DNA of 64,000 bases from Falsiroseomonas sp051859025 (GTDB lineage Bacteria > Pseudomonadota > Alphaproteobacteria > Acetobacterales > Acetobacteraceae): assembly GCF_051859025.1 (NCBI RefSeq), contig NZ_JBHYGL010000015.1:28063-92062 (forward strand), read 5' to 3'. The notes below the pieces were generated by a model. The model saw nothing but the letters and a program-made list of their open reading frames with translations, was not told the DNA's origin and searched no databases. Below are positions 18,014-26,839 of this stretch, piece after piece. Within the stretch, counting starts at the first letter, position 1, and each line of letters opens with the position of its first letter. The translations under genes were made by a program, and so were the position numbers.

Positions 18014-20503
18014 TCACACGTCGAGGTTTGCCACCTTCAGCGCGTTCCCCACGATGAACTCGCGTCGCGGCTCCACCACATCGCCCATCAGGGTGGAGAA
18101 GACCTGCTCCGCATCCTCCACATCCTCCACCCGCACCCGCAGCAGCGTGCGCACGGTGGGGTCGAGCGTGGTCTTCCAGAGCTGGTCGGGGTTCATCTCC
18201 CCCAGCCCCTTGAAGCGCTGGATGGTCAGGCCGCGGCGGCCTTGAGCAAAGATGCGCTCGAAGGCCAGCAGCGGGCCGTGTTGCGTGGTCTCCGGCCCCT
18301 CGAAGGACACCATCGCGGGCCCGGCGGCGTAGTCGCGGGCGAAGGCCTCCCGCCGCTCATCCAGCCAGCGCGCCTCCGCGCTCCGCAGCGCCGCGGGGTC
18401 CAGCAGGTGGCGTTCGGTCACGCCGCGCACCACGCGGAACAGCGCGAGCCCCGCGCCATCCGCCGTCGCCTTCCAGCCCCGCTCGCTTTCCGGCGACAGC
18501 GCATCCAGCCGCTGCGCCAGCAGCGCCGCGCCGGCCAGCGCGCGATCGGTGTCGAGCGTCAGCGCCCCCGCCACCGCCGCCTGTTCGATGATGCCGGCCG
18601 GCACCTGCGTGGCCAGGCGCCGGATGCGCGCGGCCACCTGGCGCAGCCGCTCCACCTCCTCCGCCAGTTCCGCGCCGCGCAGTTCCCGCCCATCGGCAAA
18701 GCGGACCCTGGCGCCGTTCAGCGCCTTCTCGATGAGAAAATCCTCGAGAGCCCGGTCATCCTTCAGGTAGCGCTCGTCATTGCCACGCTTGGCGCGATAG
18801 AGCGGCGGCTGCGCGATATACAGATGCCCGCGCTCGATCAGCGACGGCATCTGCCGGAAGAAGAAGGTCAGCAGCAGCGTGCGGATATGGCTGCCGTCCA
18901 CGTCGGCATCCGTCATGATGACGATGCGGTGGTAGCGCAGCTTGTCGGCGCTGAAGCCGCCCTTGTCCTCCGGCCCCGGCCCGATCCCGGTGCCGAGCGC
19001 CGTGATCAGCGTGCCGATTTCCGCGCTGGACAGCATCTTGTCCATCCGCGCGCGCTCGACATTCAGGATCTTGCCCTTCAGCGGCAGGATCGCCTGGAAG
19101 CGTCGGTCGCGCCCCTGCTTGGCGGAGCCACCCGCGCTGTCACCCTCGACGATGAAGATTTCCGACTTCGCCGGGTCCTTCTCCTGGCAATCCGCCAGCT
19201 TGCCCGGCAGGGTCGAGATATCGAGCGCGTTCTTCCGCCCCACCTTGTCCCGCGCCAGCTGCGCCGCCTTCCGCGCGGCGGCGGAGAGCACCACCTGCTC
19301 GATGACGAGCTTGGCTTCCTTCGGATGCGTCTCGAACCAGTGGGACAGCGCGTCGGCGACGGCCATGTGCACCACCGGCTGCACCTCGGACGACACCAGC
19401 TTGTCCTTGGTCTGGGAGCTGAACTTGGGGTCCGGCACCTTCACGGAGATGACCGCGGTCAGGCCCTCCCGCATGTCGTCGCCGATCAGCTCCACCTTCT
19501 CCTTCTTCGCCAAATCCTCGGCGTATTTCATCACCACGCGCGTCAGCGCCTGGCGGAAGCCCGCCTGGTGTGCGCCGCCATCCCGCTGCGGGATGTTGTT
19601 CGTATAGCAAAGCGCCATTTCGTGCGGCGACGTGTTCCACCACATCGCGAGCTCGACGCGGATGCCCTCCGTCGCCTTGCTGACCAGGCTGACCGGCGGC
19701 TTGAAGATCGGCTCCTTGCTGCGATCCAGCCATTCGACGAAGGCGACGAGGCCGCCCTTGAACTCGAAGGCCACTTCCTGCGCCGGCACGTGCCGGTCGT
19801 CCTTCAGGCTGATCTTGAGGCCCGAATTCAGGAAGGCCAGTTCCCGCAGGCGCCGTTCCAGGATGGCGAATTCGAATTCGACCTTGGTGAAGGTGCCCGA
19901 GGACGGCTTGAACGTCACCTCCGTGCCATGCTGGTGGTCGGACGGGCCGATGATCTTCAGCGGCACCACCGTGTCGCCATGCTCGAAGCGGATGAAGTGT
20001 TCCCGCCCGTCGCGCCAGATGCGGACTTCCATCCACTCCGACAGGGCGTTCACCACCGCCGCGCCCACGCCGTGCAGGCCGCCGGAGACCTTGTAGCTGT
20101 TCTGGTTGAACTTGCCGCCGGCATGCAGCCTGGTCAGCACCACCTCGGCGGCGGAGACGCCTTCCTCATGGTGGATGTCCACCGGAATGCCGCGGCCGTC
20201 ATCCGTGACGGTAACGCTGCCATCGCCGTTCAGCACGACATGGCAGGTGGTCGCGAAGCCCGCCTGGGCCTCGTCCACCGCATTGTCGATGATCTCGAAG
20301 GCCATGTGGTGCAGGCCGGAGCCGTCATCGGTATCGCCGATATACATGCCCGGCCGCTTGCGGACGGCTTCCAGCCCCCGCAGCACGGTGATGGAGGCGC
20401 TGTCATAGGCATCCGCCCCCGGATTGACCCCTTGGTCGCCCGGGTTCGGGTCCCCCGGCTTCGGGCTGTTCGGGTCGTTGGCGCGCGCATCGGCGTCGGA
20501 CAT
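18014..20503 (-). CDS. gyrB: DNA gyrase subunit B
   Basis: An 829-residue gyrase B subunit, the ATPase that drives negative supercoiling with GyrA. The GHKL ATPase domain shows EIIDNAVDEA, DDGRGIPVDIH and GGLHGVGAAVVNAL. The TOPRIM domain has IVEGDSAGGSAKQGRDR and TDADVDGSHIRTLLL. The C-terminal half has the insertion of about 160 residues typical of Gram-negative GyrB before FKGLGEMNPDQLWKTT. The first 35 residues are an acidic Pro/Asp/Asn-rich extension before SITVLRGLEAVRKRPGMYIG; the ATG at 20503 has AGGAG about 12 bases upstream and a shorter start cannot be excluded. It lies directly after recF, 89 bases downstream. Confidence 0.98.
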   Translation of the reverse strand: MSDADARANDPNSPKPGDPNPGDQGVNPGADAYDSASITVLRGLEAVRKRPGMYIGDTDDGSGLHHMAFEIIDNAVDEAQAGFATTCHVVLNGDGSVTVTDDGRGIPVDIHHEEGVSAAEVVLTRLHAGGKFNQNSYKVSGGLHGVGAAVVNALSEWMEVRIWRDGREHFIRFEHGDTVVPLKIIGPSDHQHGTEVTFKPSSGTFTKVEFEFAILERRLRELAFLNSGLKISLKDDRHVPAQEVAFEFKGGLVAFVEWLDRSKEPIFKPPVSLVSKATEGIRVELAMWWNTSPHEMALCYTNNIPQRDGGAHQAGFRQALTRVVMKYAEDLAKKEKVELIGDDMREGLTAVISVKVPDPKFSSQTKDKLVSSEVQPVVHMAVADALSHWFETHPKEAKLVIEQVVLSAAARKAAQLARDKVGRKNALDISTLPGKLADCQEKDPAKSEIFIVEGDSAGGSAKQGRDRRFQAILPLKGKILNVERARMDKMLSSAEIGTLITALGTGIGPGPEDKGGFSADKLRYHRIVIMTDADVDGSHIRTLLLTFFFRQMPSLIERGHLYIAQPPLYRAKRGNDERYLKDDRALEDFLIEKALNGARVRFADGRELRGAELAEEVERLRQVAARIRRLATQVPAGIIEQAAVAGALTLDTDRALAGAALLAQRLDALSPESERGWKATADGAGLALFRVVRGVTERHLLDPAALRSAEARWLDERREAFARDYAAGPAMVSFEGPETTQHGPLLAFERIFAQGRRGLTIQRFKGLGEMNPDQLWKTTLDPTVRTLLRVRVEDVEDAEQVFSTLMGDVVEPRREFIVGNALKVANLDV

Positions 20504-20592
20504 GCCGGCGGAGGCTCCTGGAAATCGGCTTGGAATCCCGGCCAGTATAGGCTTTCCGGCAGGATTCGGCACGGGGTGATTCGAATTCGCAA

Positions 20593-21750
20593 TCAGACGG
20601 CGGCCAGGCCCTCGGGCGTCGCCCGGAACGTCTCGGCGATGCCCTGGAGCGGAGCGAAAATATCCGGCTCCGTGCCGGTCAGGAAGACCTGGGCCGGCAG
20701 GCCGGCCAGGGCCGCATAAAGCGCTTCCCGCCGCCCCTGGTCCAGATGGGCCGCGACCTCGTCCAGCAGCAGCAGGGGCGCGAAGCCCCGCGCGGCGCCG
20801 ATCAGCGCGGCATGGGCCAGCACGGTCGAGACCAGCAGCGCCTTCTGTTCCCCGGTCGAGCACAGCTCCGCCGGCTGGCCCTTGGGCAGGTGCACAAGGG
20901 TCATGTCCGTCCGGTGCGCGCCCATCTGCGCGCCCCCCGCCGCGGCATCCCGCCCCCGCCCGGCGGCCAGGTCGGCCCGCAGCCTCTCCTCCACCGCCAG
21001 GGCCGGCGCTTCCGCCAGCGCCGCGGCGATCGGGCAGGCCAGGTCGATCCGCGCGGCCGGGAAGGCGCCCGTGGCGGTGCCGGCCGCCAACAGCGCGTTC
21101 AGCCGGATGGCCAGCGCCCGGCGCGCCGCCACCGCCGCCACCGCGTGGCGGGCCATCGCATCCTCCAGCGCCGCCAGCCAGGCGGCATCCCGCCGCCCTT
21201 CCGCCAGCAGCCGGTTCCGCCCGCTCATCGCCGTGTCATGGGCGGCCACTTCCCGCGCATGGCCGGGCTCCAGCGCCCAGACGAGGCGGTCCAGGAAGCG
21301 CCGCCGCCCGCTGGCCCCGTCCTGGAACAGCCGGTCCATCTGCGGCGTCAGCCAGACGGCCCCGGCCCGCCGGGCGAGTTCCGCCTGGCTCTTCGCGGGC
21401 TCCCCATCCAGCGTGTATTTGCGCCGCGCCGCATCGCCGGCCTCGGCCGTGGTGCCGGTGCCGATCTCGGCCGGGCCGTCCGGCCCGTCGAAGGCGCCCC
21501 AGGCCACCCAGGGCCGCGCCGCCCCGCCGCCCGGCGGCCGCCGGCCGATCTCCCCGGCCCGCGCGCCCCGCAGCCCGCGCCCAGGACCGAGCAGGCTGAT
21601 CGCCTCCAGCAGGTTGGTCTTGCCCACGCCATTCGGCCCGGCGATGGCGACGATCCGGCCGGCGAAGCGGGCCTCGAAGGCCGGATAGGACCGGAAATCG
21701 GTCAGCCGCAGCCGCAGCAGGCGAAGCGGCGGCGCCTCGGGCACGGGCAT
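20593..21750 (-). CDS. recF: DNA replication and repair protein RecF
   Basis: A 385-residue SMC-like ATPase that loads RecA at single-strand gaps with RecO and RecR. Walker A GPNGVGKTNLLEAISLL lies near residues 38-54, the signature STGEQKALLVS near 305, and Walker B LLLLDEVAAHLDQGRREAL near 335. LRLTDFRSYPAFEARF is the N-terminal RecF pattern. recF-gyrB order is kept as in many Alphaproteobacteria, but dnaN is not upstream; a sensor kinase gene takes its place, so the dnaA-dnaN-recF-gyrB block is broken here. Confidence 0.96.
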   Translation of the reverse strand: MPVPEAPPLRLLRLRLTDFRSYPAFEARFAGRIVAIAGPNGVGKTNLLEAISLLGPGRGLRGARAGEIGRRPPGGGAARPWVAWGAFDGPDGPAEIGTGTTAEAGDAARRKYTLDGEPAKSQAELARRAGAVWLTPQMDRLFQDGASGRRRFLDRLVWALEPGHAREVAAHDTAMSGRNRLLAEGRRDAAWLAALEDAMARHAVAAVAARRALAIRLNALLAAGTATGAFPAARIDLACPIAAALAEAPALAVEERLRADLAAGRGRDAAAGGAQMGAHRTDMTLVHLPKGQPAELCSTGEQKALLVSTVLAHAALIGAARGFAPLLLLDEVAAHLDQGRREALYAALAGLPAQVFLTGTEPDIFAPLQGIAETFRATPEGLAAV

Positions 21751-21855
21751 CTCATGCAGGGGAAGACCCGCCGGGGCGCCTTCTGGCAGGGGGCCGGCTG
21801 ACGGGTCAGGAAGGGCGGCCAGGGACCTGTTCCGGTGAAGGGGCGCGACCGCCGG

Positions 21856-21884
21856 GATTAGGGCGAACGAAGCCGGAACGTCAA
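21856..21884 (-). promoter_or_regulatory. putative sigma-70 promoter of recF-gyrB
   Basis: On the minus strand TTGACG (21884-21879) and CTAATC (21861-21856) are separated by 17 bases, a good -35/-10 pair about 105 bases upstream of the recF ATG. The -35 box overlaps the last codons of the kinase gene, so recF can be transcribed independently of it. No operator symmetry is obvious. Confidence 0.5.
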
Positions 21885-24079
21885 GATACGTCCCCCGACG
21901 GCGGCGCGCCCCCCACCCCGCCCTCCACCCCGTTGGCCGTCGCCGCCAGCGGGATCGCGATGTCGCATTCCAGCCCGGATGGCGCCCAGCGCTTCTCCAT
22001 CCTGCCCCCCAGCTGGAAGCGGATGGTCTGTTCGATCACGCGGGACCCGAAGCCCTTGCGCGCGGGCTCCACCGGCACCGCCGGCCCGCCGCTCTCCCGC
22101 CAGGCCAGGTACAGCCAGGCCGAGTCCAGGCACCAGGTGATCTGCAATCGCCCCGCCGGGCTGGAAAGCGCGCCATACTTCACCGCATTGGTCGCCAACT
22201 CATGCACCGCCATGGCCAGCGCCTGCACGGCGCGGACCGGCAGGGATACCGGCGGGCCGGACAGGGCAACCACCGGCTCCCCCGTGCCCTCGGTTGCCGC
22301 GGCCTGGAAGGCGCGCAACTCCGCCTCCAGCAGCGCACGCAGGTCGCCTTCCCGCCACTGGCTTTCCGCCAGCATGCTCTGCGCCCGCGCCAGCGCGGCG
22401 ACGCGCCCTTCCACGGCGCGGACATAGCTGGCGTAGTCCGGCGCCTTGGTCAGCCGCAGCGCCGCCTGCACCACGGCCAGCGTGTTCTTGGCGCGGTGCG
22501 TCACCTCGAAGGCCAGCAGCGCCGTGCGTTCCTCCGCCTGGCGCCGCTGCGTGACATCCATCGCCACGCCGGACAGCCGGCCCGGCAAGGCGAGGCCGAA
22601 GGGGGATGCGGGGCCATAGCCGGCGGACGCCTCCCCCCGCAGCATCACCCAGCGCTGCCCGCCATCCGGCAGCAGCACCCGGTATTCCGCCGCCAGCCGC
22701 CCGCCATCCCGCGCCAGGCGCCGCAATTCGGCCTGCGCGGCCGCCCGGTCATCCGGGTGCAGGCTGGCCACCAGCGCGGCCTCATCCAGCACCGCATCGG
22801 GCGCCAGGCCGAACAGCCCCCGCAGCCCGCCGGCATCGGCTACCGTGCCATCCGCCGCCATGTCGAAGGCGCGGATGCCCGCCGCATCCTGCGCCCGCTT
22901 CAGATTGCCCTCGCTGGCCCGCAGCGCGCCGGCCAGTGCGGCATTCGCCTCCTCCAGCGCCCGGTTCGCCGCCCCCAGCGCCTGGTTCGTGGCCTCCAGC
23001 CGGGTCTGCTGCTGCCGTTCCCGCAGGCTCAGCAGCAGCAGGGCGAGGGTGGCGGGCACGCCGAACAGCATGTGGTTGGCCATGGTGGTGCGCCATTCCG
23101 CCGCCACCGCGGCCAGCGGCCGGCTGGCCACCGCCAGCACCGGGAAGCCGTCCAGCTTCTGCGCCGCCAGGATCATCCCGCCCTCATGACGCATCGCCCG
23201 GCCGGTGGGCGCGGCCTCCGCGACCAGGGCGGAGGGTGCCGGGATGCCTTGCGGGCTGGCGATGGCGGTGCTGGCCAGCGCCTGGCCGTCATCCCGGATC
23301 AGGGCGAGGGCATCGTCGTCCTGCCGCAGCAGCCGCCGCATCGCCGGCTGCAGCCGGTGCGGATAGACGGAGAGGTTGACCGCCCCGTCGAAGGCATCCG
23401 GCGCCAGGCCATTCGCCGTGAAGCCGCGGCGGCGACTGACCGCGAAGAAGGGCACGCCATCGAAGCGGGAGACATAGACCTGGCTGATATGGAATCGCGG
23501 CGGGGTATCCGCGCGCAGCGCCAGGAAGAAGTCGCGGTCCGCCGCCGTCGGCCGGTCCCGCGGCACCGGGAACAGGTTCGCCGCCAGCAGTGCCGTCCCC
23601 GTGCGGTCGATCACATAGGCCGCTTCCGCTTCCGCTTCCGGCACGTCCGGGATCAGCGCCGCCAATTGCCGGTGCAGCGCTTCCTCCCGCGCCGTGATCT
23701 CGGCATCCGACAGGCCGCGGGTCAGGTCATTCACCCGCCCGGCGCTGACGACATAGCCCGCCAGCACGCGGGTGCCGAATTCGGCGCCGGTATCGGCGGT
23801 CTGCCGCAGCGCCGCCTCGGCCTCCGCCAGCGTGTTCCACCAGGCGATCGTCCCGCCGCCCAGCAGCAGCGCCAGCGGCAGCAGCACCGCCGCGGCGGGC
23901 AGCGCCCATGATGATGCCGCGCCGCCGCGCCGCCGGCCGGCCGGCCGAAGCGCCTGCCGATCCGGCCCGGCCGCCACCGCCATCCCGGCCCCGGCGCCTT
24001 CCAACCGCCACCCTTTCCTGCCACCTGAAATGGGCCGCGAAGCCTCACCTGTCCGCGCGGGGCGCGCAATCACGGCCAT
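21881..24079 (-). CDS. HWE-family sensor histidine kinase
   Basis: A 732-residue membrane sensor kinase. A first membrane helix lies near residues 57-79, followed by about 235 periplasmic residues that look like a Cache-type sensing domain, and a second helix near 317-335. Next come a short coiled linker, a PAS domain (about 365-490), and an HWE kinase core: VTHRAKNTLAVVQ with the phosphoacceptor His, VHELATNAVKYGALS as the N-box, WRESGGP as the WxE motif and GFGSRVIEQ. HWE kinases occur mainly in Alphaproteobacteria and often feed general stress (PhyR-type) signalling. No response regulator gene is adjacent, so it is an orphan. An ATG 32 codons downstream (23983) is an alternative start that still keeps the first helix. 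Confidence 0.9.
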   Translation of the reverse strand: MAVIARPARTGEASRPISGGRKGWRLEGAGAGMAVAAGPDRQALRPAGRRRGGAASSWALPAAAVLLPLALLLGGGTIAWWNTLAEAEAALRQTADTGAEFGTRVLAGYVVSAGRVNDLTRGLSDAEITAREEALHRQLAALIPDVPEAEAEAAYVIDRTGTALLAANLFPVPRDRPTAADRDFFLALRADTPPRFHISQVYVSRFDGVPFFAVSRRRGFTANGLAPDAFDGAVNLSVYPHRLQPAMRRLLRQDDDALALIRDDGQALASTAIASPQGIPAPSALVAEAAPTGRAMRHEGGMILAAQKLDGFPVLAVASRPLAAVAAEWRTTMANHMLFGVPATLALLLLSLRERQQQTRLEATNQALGAANRALEEANAALAGALRASEGNLKRAQDAAGIRAFDMAADGTVADAGGLRGLFGLAPDAVLDEAALVASLHPDDRAAAQAELRRLARDGGRLAAEYRVLLPDGGQRWVMLRGEASAGYGPASPFGLALPGRLSGVAMDVTQRRQAEERTALLAFEVTHRAKNTLAVVQAALRLTKAPDYASYVRAVEGRVAALARAQSMLAESQWREGDLRALLEAELRAFQAAATEGTGEPVVALSGPPVSLPVRAVQALAMAVHELATNAVKYGALSSPAGRLQITWCLDSAWLYLAWRESGGPAVPVEPARKGFGSRVIEQTIRFQLGGRMEKRWAPSGLECDIAIPLAATANGVEGGVGGAPPSGDVS

Positions 24080-24157
24080 GGCGGCGCCCCGTCACGTGAC
24101 GGTGACAGGGAACGGCATCAGGTTAAAGTCCATATCGCAGCGGGGATGACGGGGCCG

Positions 24158-24403
24158 TCACCCCCCAGGCGTGTCCCGGCGGCGCTTCACGATCATCAGC
24201 GCCTCCCTCAGCACTTCCTGCGTGAAGCCGTGCTGGCCATAGACCGCCTGCGCCTGCTCGATCGACATCGCGACCGCCCCGCGCAGCATGAGACCGTCCT
24301 TGACGGGCTCGACCTCGACATGAGAACATGGTCCTAACATCGCCCGCAGATCCCGCCGCAGCGTGATCTGGTTCTGCGGCGATATCTTCAGAAGGACCCT
24401 CAT
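24158..24403 (-). CDS. AbrB/MazE-like small DNA-binding protein
   Basis: An 81-residue protein whose N-terminal 45 residues follow the swapped-hairpin AbrB/SpoVT pattern: a strand (RVLLKISPQNQITL), an Arg-rich turn, a hydrophobic CSHVEVEPVKDGLML hairpin. The rest (about residues 46-81) is helical with a basic tail, KRRRD. Such proteins are transition regulators or antitoxins. No toxin-like gene is adjacent, so it looks like a stand-alone regulator. The upstream region carries 9-bp-spaced TTTAG repeats that are the likely autoregulatory site. The family call rests on pattern, not a database match. Confidence 0.6.
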   Translation of the reverse strand: MRVLLKISPQNQITLRRDLRAMLGPCSHVEVEPVKDGLMLRGAVAMSIEQAQAVYGQHGFTQEVLREALMIVKRRRDTPGG

Positions 24404-24440
24404 GACCCGAGCCTCCGATCCAGCAAACCCGCCGCGGAAT

Positions 24441-24497
24441 GCGGCTAAAGGTGCTAAACCGGCATAAAGGATAGTATTCCTAAAATCAAGCTAAACC
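24441..24497 (-). promoter_or_regulatory. AT-rich promoter and repeat-type operator of the AbrB-like gene
   Basis: This stretch is strikingly AT-rich for the window. On the minus strand TTGATT (24489-24484) and TTATGC (24467-24462) are 16 bases apart, a weak -35/-10. Read on the plus strand, GCTAAA begins at 24444 and 24453 and a related GCATAAA at 24462, a 9-base period; CTAAA also occurs near 24480 and 24491. The 15 bases at 24444-24458 are repeated exactly, inverted, at 40189-40203. Direct repeats phased near one helical turn fit a protein that binds cooperatively along one face, plausibly the AbrB-like product. Confidence 0.5.
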
Positions 24498-25112
24498 CGA
24501 TGGAGGGCCCAGGGCCCGCGCCGCCGGCCCGCCGCCTTCCGCGATCAGCGCCGCCACCATCCGCGCATAATCCTCCCGGCTCAGCGGCCCCTGTTCCCGG
24601 TGCCAGAGGTGGTGCCAGTTCAGCATGGCGAAGAAGCTCATGGTCAGCGGCTTCAGCAGCCGCCGGTCCTCCGCCAGGCCCGGATGCAGGTCCGCCACCA
24701 TCGCCGCGGCCTCCGCCACCAGGGCGCGTTCCAGGGACCGCAGCGCCTCCTGCTGCGGGGGGGCCAGCAGGGTCAGGCAGGTGATCTGCACGCGATGCAC
24801 CGCATCCGCGTCGCGATAGGCATCGAGCAGCAGGAAGGCCAGCGTCTCCAGCCGCGCGCGCGGCGTGCCCGTGGTGGCGGCCGCGCCGCGCGCGATCTCC
24901 ACGAGTTGCTGCAGGTGCTGCGCCAGCACGTCGAACAGCAGCGCCGCCTTGTCCGGCCAGTAGTGGTAGACCAGGGTCTTGGAGACGTTGCCCGCCTTGG
25001 CCAGCATCGCCAGCGAGGCACGGTCATAGCCATGCGCGGCGAAAAGCTCCGCCGCCTGCTTCAGGATCGCCTGGCGCTTCTCCTCATGATCCGCGGCCCT
25101 CGGTCGTGCCAT
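24486..25112 (-). CDS. TetR-family regulator of the phenylacetate genes (PaaR-like)
   Basis: A 208-residue TetR repressor. The N-terminal HTH is clear: RQAILKQAAELFAAHGYDRASLAMLAKAGNVSKTLVYHYWPDK near residues 13-55 (helix-turn-helix with YHYW). The C-terminal ligand domain is helical with no diagnostic motif. It starts one base after the paaK stop, so it is the last gene of paaG-paaI-paaK-tetR. Position and the TetR-like palindrome in the paaN promoter suggest it represses both arms and is released by phenylacetyl-CoA, as known for PaaR of other proteobacteria; the effector here is inference. Confidence 0.85.
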   Translation of the reverse strand: MARPRAADHEEKRQAILKQAAELFAAHGYDRASLAMLAKAGNVSKTLVYHYWPDKAALLFDVLAQHLQQLVEIARGAAATTGTPRARLETLAFLLLDAYRDADAVHRVQITCLTLLAPPQQEALRSLERALVAEAAAMVADLHPGLAEDRRLLKPLTMSFFAMLNWHHLWHREQGPLSREDYARMVAALIAEGGGPAARALGPPSGLA

Positions 25113-25113
25113 C

Positions 25114-26409
25114 TCAGCGCGGCCTCCGGTCGAGCACGCGCTTCGCCTTGCCCAGGCTGCGCTCGATCGCGCCGGCATCACGGACATCGATGGCGGCGGT
25201 GACGCCGATGATGGCCTTGACGTAGTGCGCCAGCGTCTTCGCCGCGCGGTCGCGTTCATCGGGCGTCGTGCCGGGTTCGGCCTCCACCGCGATGGTCATG
25301 GCATCCAGCGGCCCCTCGCGCGTCAGGATAAGCTGGTAATGCGGCGCCAGGTCGGGCACGCGGAGGATCTGTTCCTCCACCTGGGACGGGAACAGGTTCA
25401 CCCCGCGCAGGATGATCATGTCGTCGCTGCGGCCGGTGATCTTCTGCATCCGCCGGAAGGCGGGCCGCGCCGTGCCGGGCATCAGGCGGGTCAGGTCGCG
25501 CGTGCGGTAGCGGATGATGGGCATGGCCTGCTTGGTCAGGCTGGTGAAGACGAGCTCCCCCGGCTCCCCATCCGGCACCGGGTCGCCGGTGTTCGGGTCC
25601 ACGACCTCCGGGAAAAAGTGATCCTCCCAGATATGCGGGCCGTCCTTCGTCTCCACGCATTCATTGGCAACGCCGGGGCCGATCACTTCCGACAGCCCGT
25701 AGATGTCCACGGCCTGGATGCCGAAGGCATCCTCGATCTGCGCGCGCATCGCCTCCGTCCAGGGCTCCGCGCCGAAGATGCCGATCTTGAGCGACGTGCC
25801 GCGGGGGTCCTTCCCCTGCCGCCGGAACTCATCCAGCAGCGCCAGCATGTAGGAGGGCGTGACCATGATGATGTCGGGCGCAAAATCCTCGATGAGTTGC
25901 ACCTGGCGTTCCGTCATGCCGCCGGACATGGGCACGACGGCGCAGCCCAGCGCCTCCGCCCCGTAATGCGCGCCGAGCCCGCCGGTGAACAAGCCGTAGC
26001 CATAGGCGATATGCACCATCATGCCCGGCCGCCCGCCGCTGGCGCGGATGGACCGCGCCATCACCTGCGCCCACATGGCGATATCGTCGGCGGTGTAGCC
26101 GACGACGGTCGGCTTGCCCGTGGTGCCGGAGGAGGCGTGGATGCGTGCGAGTTTGTCGCGCGGCACGGCGAACAGGCCGAAGGGGTAGTTCTCCCGGAGA
26201 TCCGCCTTCGTCGTGAAGGGGAAGCGCCGCAGATCCTCCAGGGCATGGAGGTCGTCCGGCGTCACGCCCGCCGCGTCGAAGGCCCGGCGGTAATGCGGCA
26301 CCTTGTCGTAGACGAGCCGGAGCGTCGCGCGCAGCCGATCCAGCTGCAGCGCGCGCAACTCGCCGATCGACAGACGCTCGCCCTCATCCAGCAGGTCATC
26401 CGTTGCCAT
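25114..26409 (-). CDS. paaK: phenylacetate-CoA ligase
   Basis: A 431-residue adenylate-forming ligase making phenylacetyl-CoA from phenylacetate, CoA and ATP, the first step of the aerobic hybrid pathway. IHASSGTTGKPTVVGYT near residues 88-105 is the P-loop-like motif, DIYGLSEVIGPG near 235 the aromatic-binding/A5 motif, YRTRDLTRL the A7 motif and GRSDDMIILRGVNLFPSQVE near 325 the hinge. ATG 26409 is chosen for the GAGGAAA site upstream and for length; it overlaps the paaI end by 14 bases. Ligases for benzoate or other aryl acids share these motifs, but the paaG/paaI/paaN context supports phenylacetate. Confidence 0.95.
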   Translation of the reverse strand: MATDDLLDEGERLSIGELRALQLDRLRATLRLVYDKVPHYRRAFDAAGVTPDDLHALEDLRRFPFTTKADLRENYPFGLFAVPRDKLARIHASSGTTGKPTVVGYTADDIAMWAQVMARSIRASGGRPGMMVHIAYGYGLFTGGLGAHYGAEALGCAVVPMSGGMTERQVQLIEDFAPDIIMVTPSYMLALLDEFRRQGKDPRGTSLKIGIFGAEPWTEAMRAQIEDAFGIQAVDIYGLSEVIGPGVANECVETKDGPHIWEDHFFPEVVDPNTGDPVPDGEPGELVFTSLTKQAMPIIRYRTRDLTRLMPGTARPAFRRMQKITGRSDDMIILRGVNLFPSQVEEQILRVPDLAPHYQLILTREGPLDAMTIAVEAEPGTTPDERDRAAKTLAHYVKAIIGVTAAIDVRDAGAIERSLGKAKRVLDRRPR

Positions 26410-26839
26410 CGGTCGTTTCCTCCACAAGCTGGCCGTCGATGATCCGGGAGAGGCCGCGGAAGACGGCGATGGCGCGCCCCTGCTGGTCCGTCACCGTGAC
26501 GTCGGAAATCCCGCTGCGCCCCGCGGTCTGGGTCTGCACGGCATGCGCCGTCAGCACATCATCCAGCTTCGCGGGGCGGAGATAGGTGATGGTGTTGGAC
26601 TGCGCGACGGCGCGGCGGTTGAAGCTGTTGCAGGCGAAGGCGAAGGCGCTGTCGGCCAGCGTGAAGATGAAGCCGCCATGCGCGATGCCATGCCCGTTCA
26701 CCATGCGAGGCTCGATCCGCATGGTCAGCACGGCCTCCCCCGGCGCCACGCGCGCGATCGCCATGCCGAGCCCGGCCGAGGCCTGGTCCTCCGCCCACAT
26801 CGCGCGGGCGCAGGCTTCCGCGATGGCCTGCGGCGTCAT
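26396..26839 (-). CDS. paaI: phenylacetyl-CoA pathway thioesterase PaaI
   Basis: A 147-residue hot-dog-fold thioesterase. VNGHGIAHGGFIFTLADSAFA near residues 47-67 is the PaaI active-site segment (HGG followed by the Asp of LADSAFA), and SNTITYLRPAKLDD is the second conserved strand. PaaI rescues CoA from dead-end ring-hydroxylated intermediates. Its ATG overlaps the paaG stop (ATGA) and its end overlaps paaK. Confidence 0.94.
   Translation of the reverse strand: MTPQAIAEACARAMWAEDQASAGLGMAIARVAPGEAVLTMRIEPRMVNGHGIAHGGFIFTLADSAFAFACNSFNRRAVAQSNTITYLRPAKLDDVLTAHAVQTQTAGRSGISDVTVTDQQGRAIAVFRGLSRIIDGQLVEETTDGNG

Noticed and set aside
17891..20719. 942-codon open frame on the plus strand opposite gyrB
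   Set aside because: Antisense shadow of gyrB without domain motifs.
24158..24403. Toxin-antitoxin module for the AbrB-like protein
   Set aside because: No small toxin-like gene lies next to it on either side; the neighbours are a TetR regulator and a sensor kinase.
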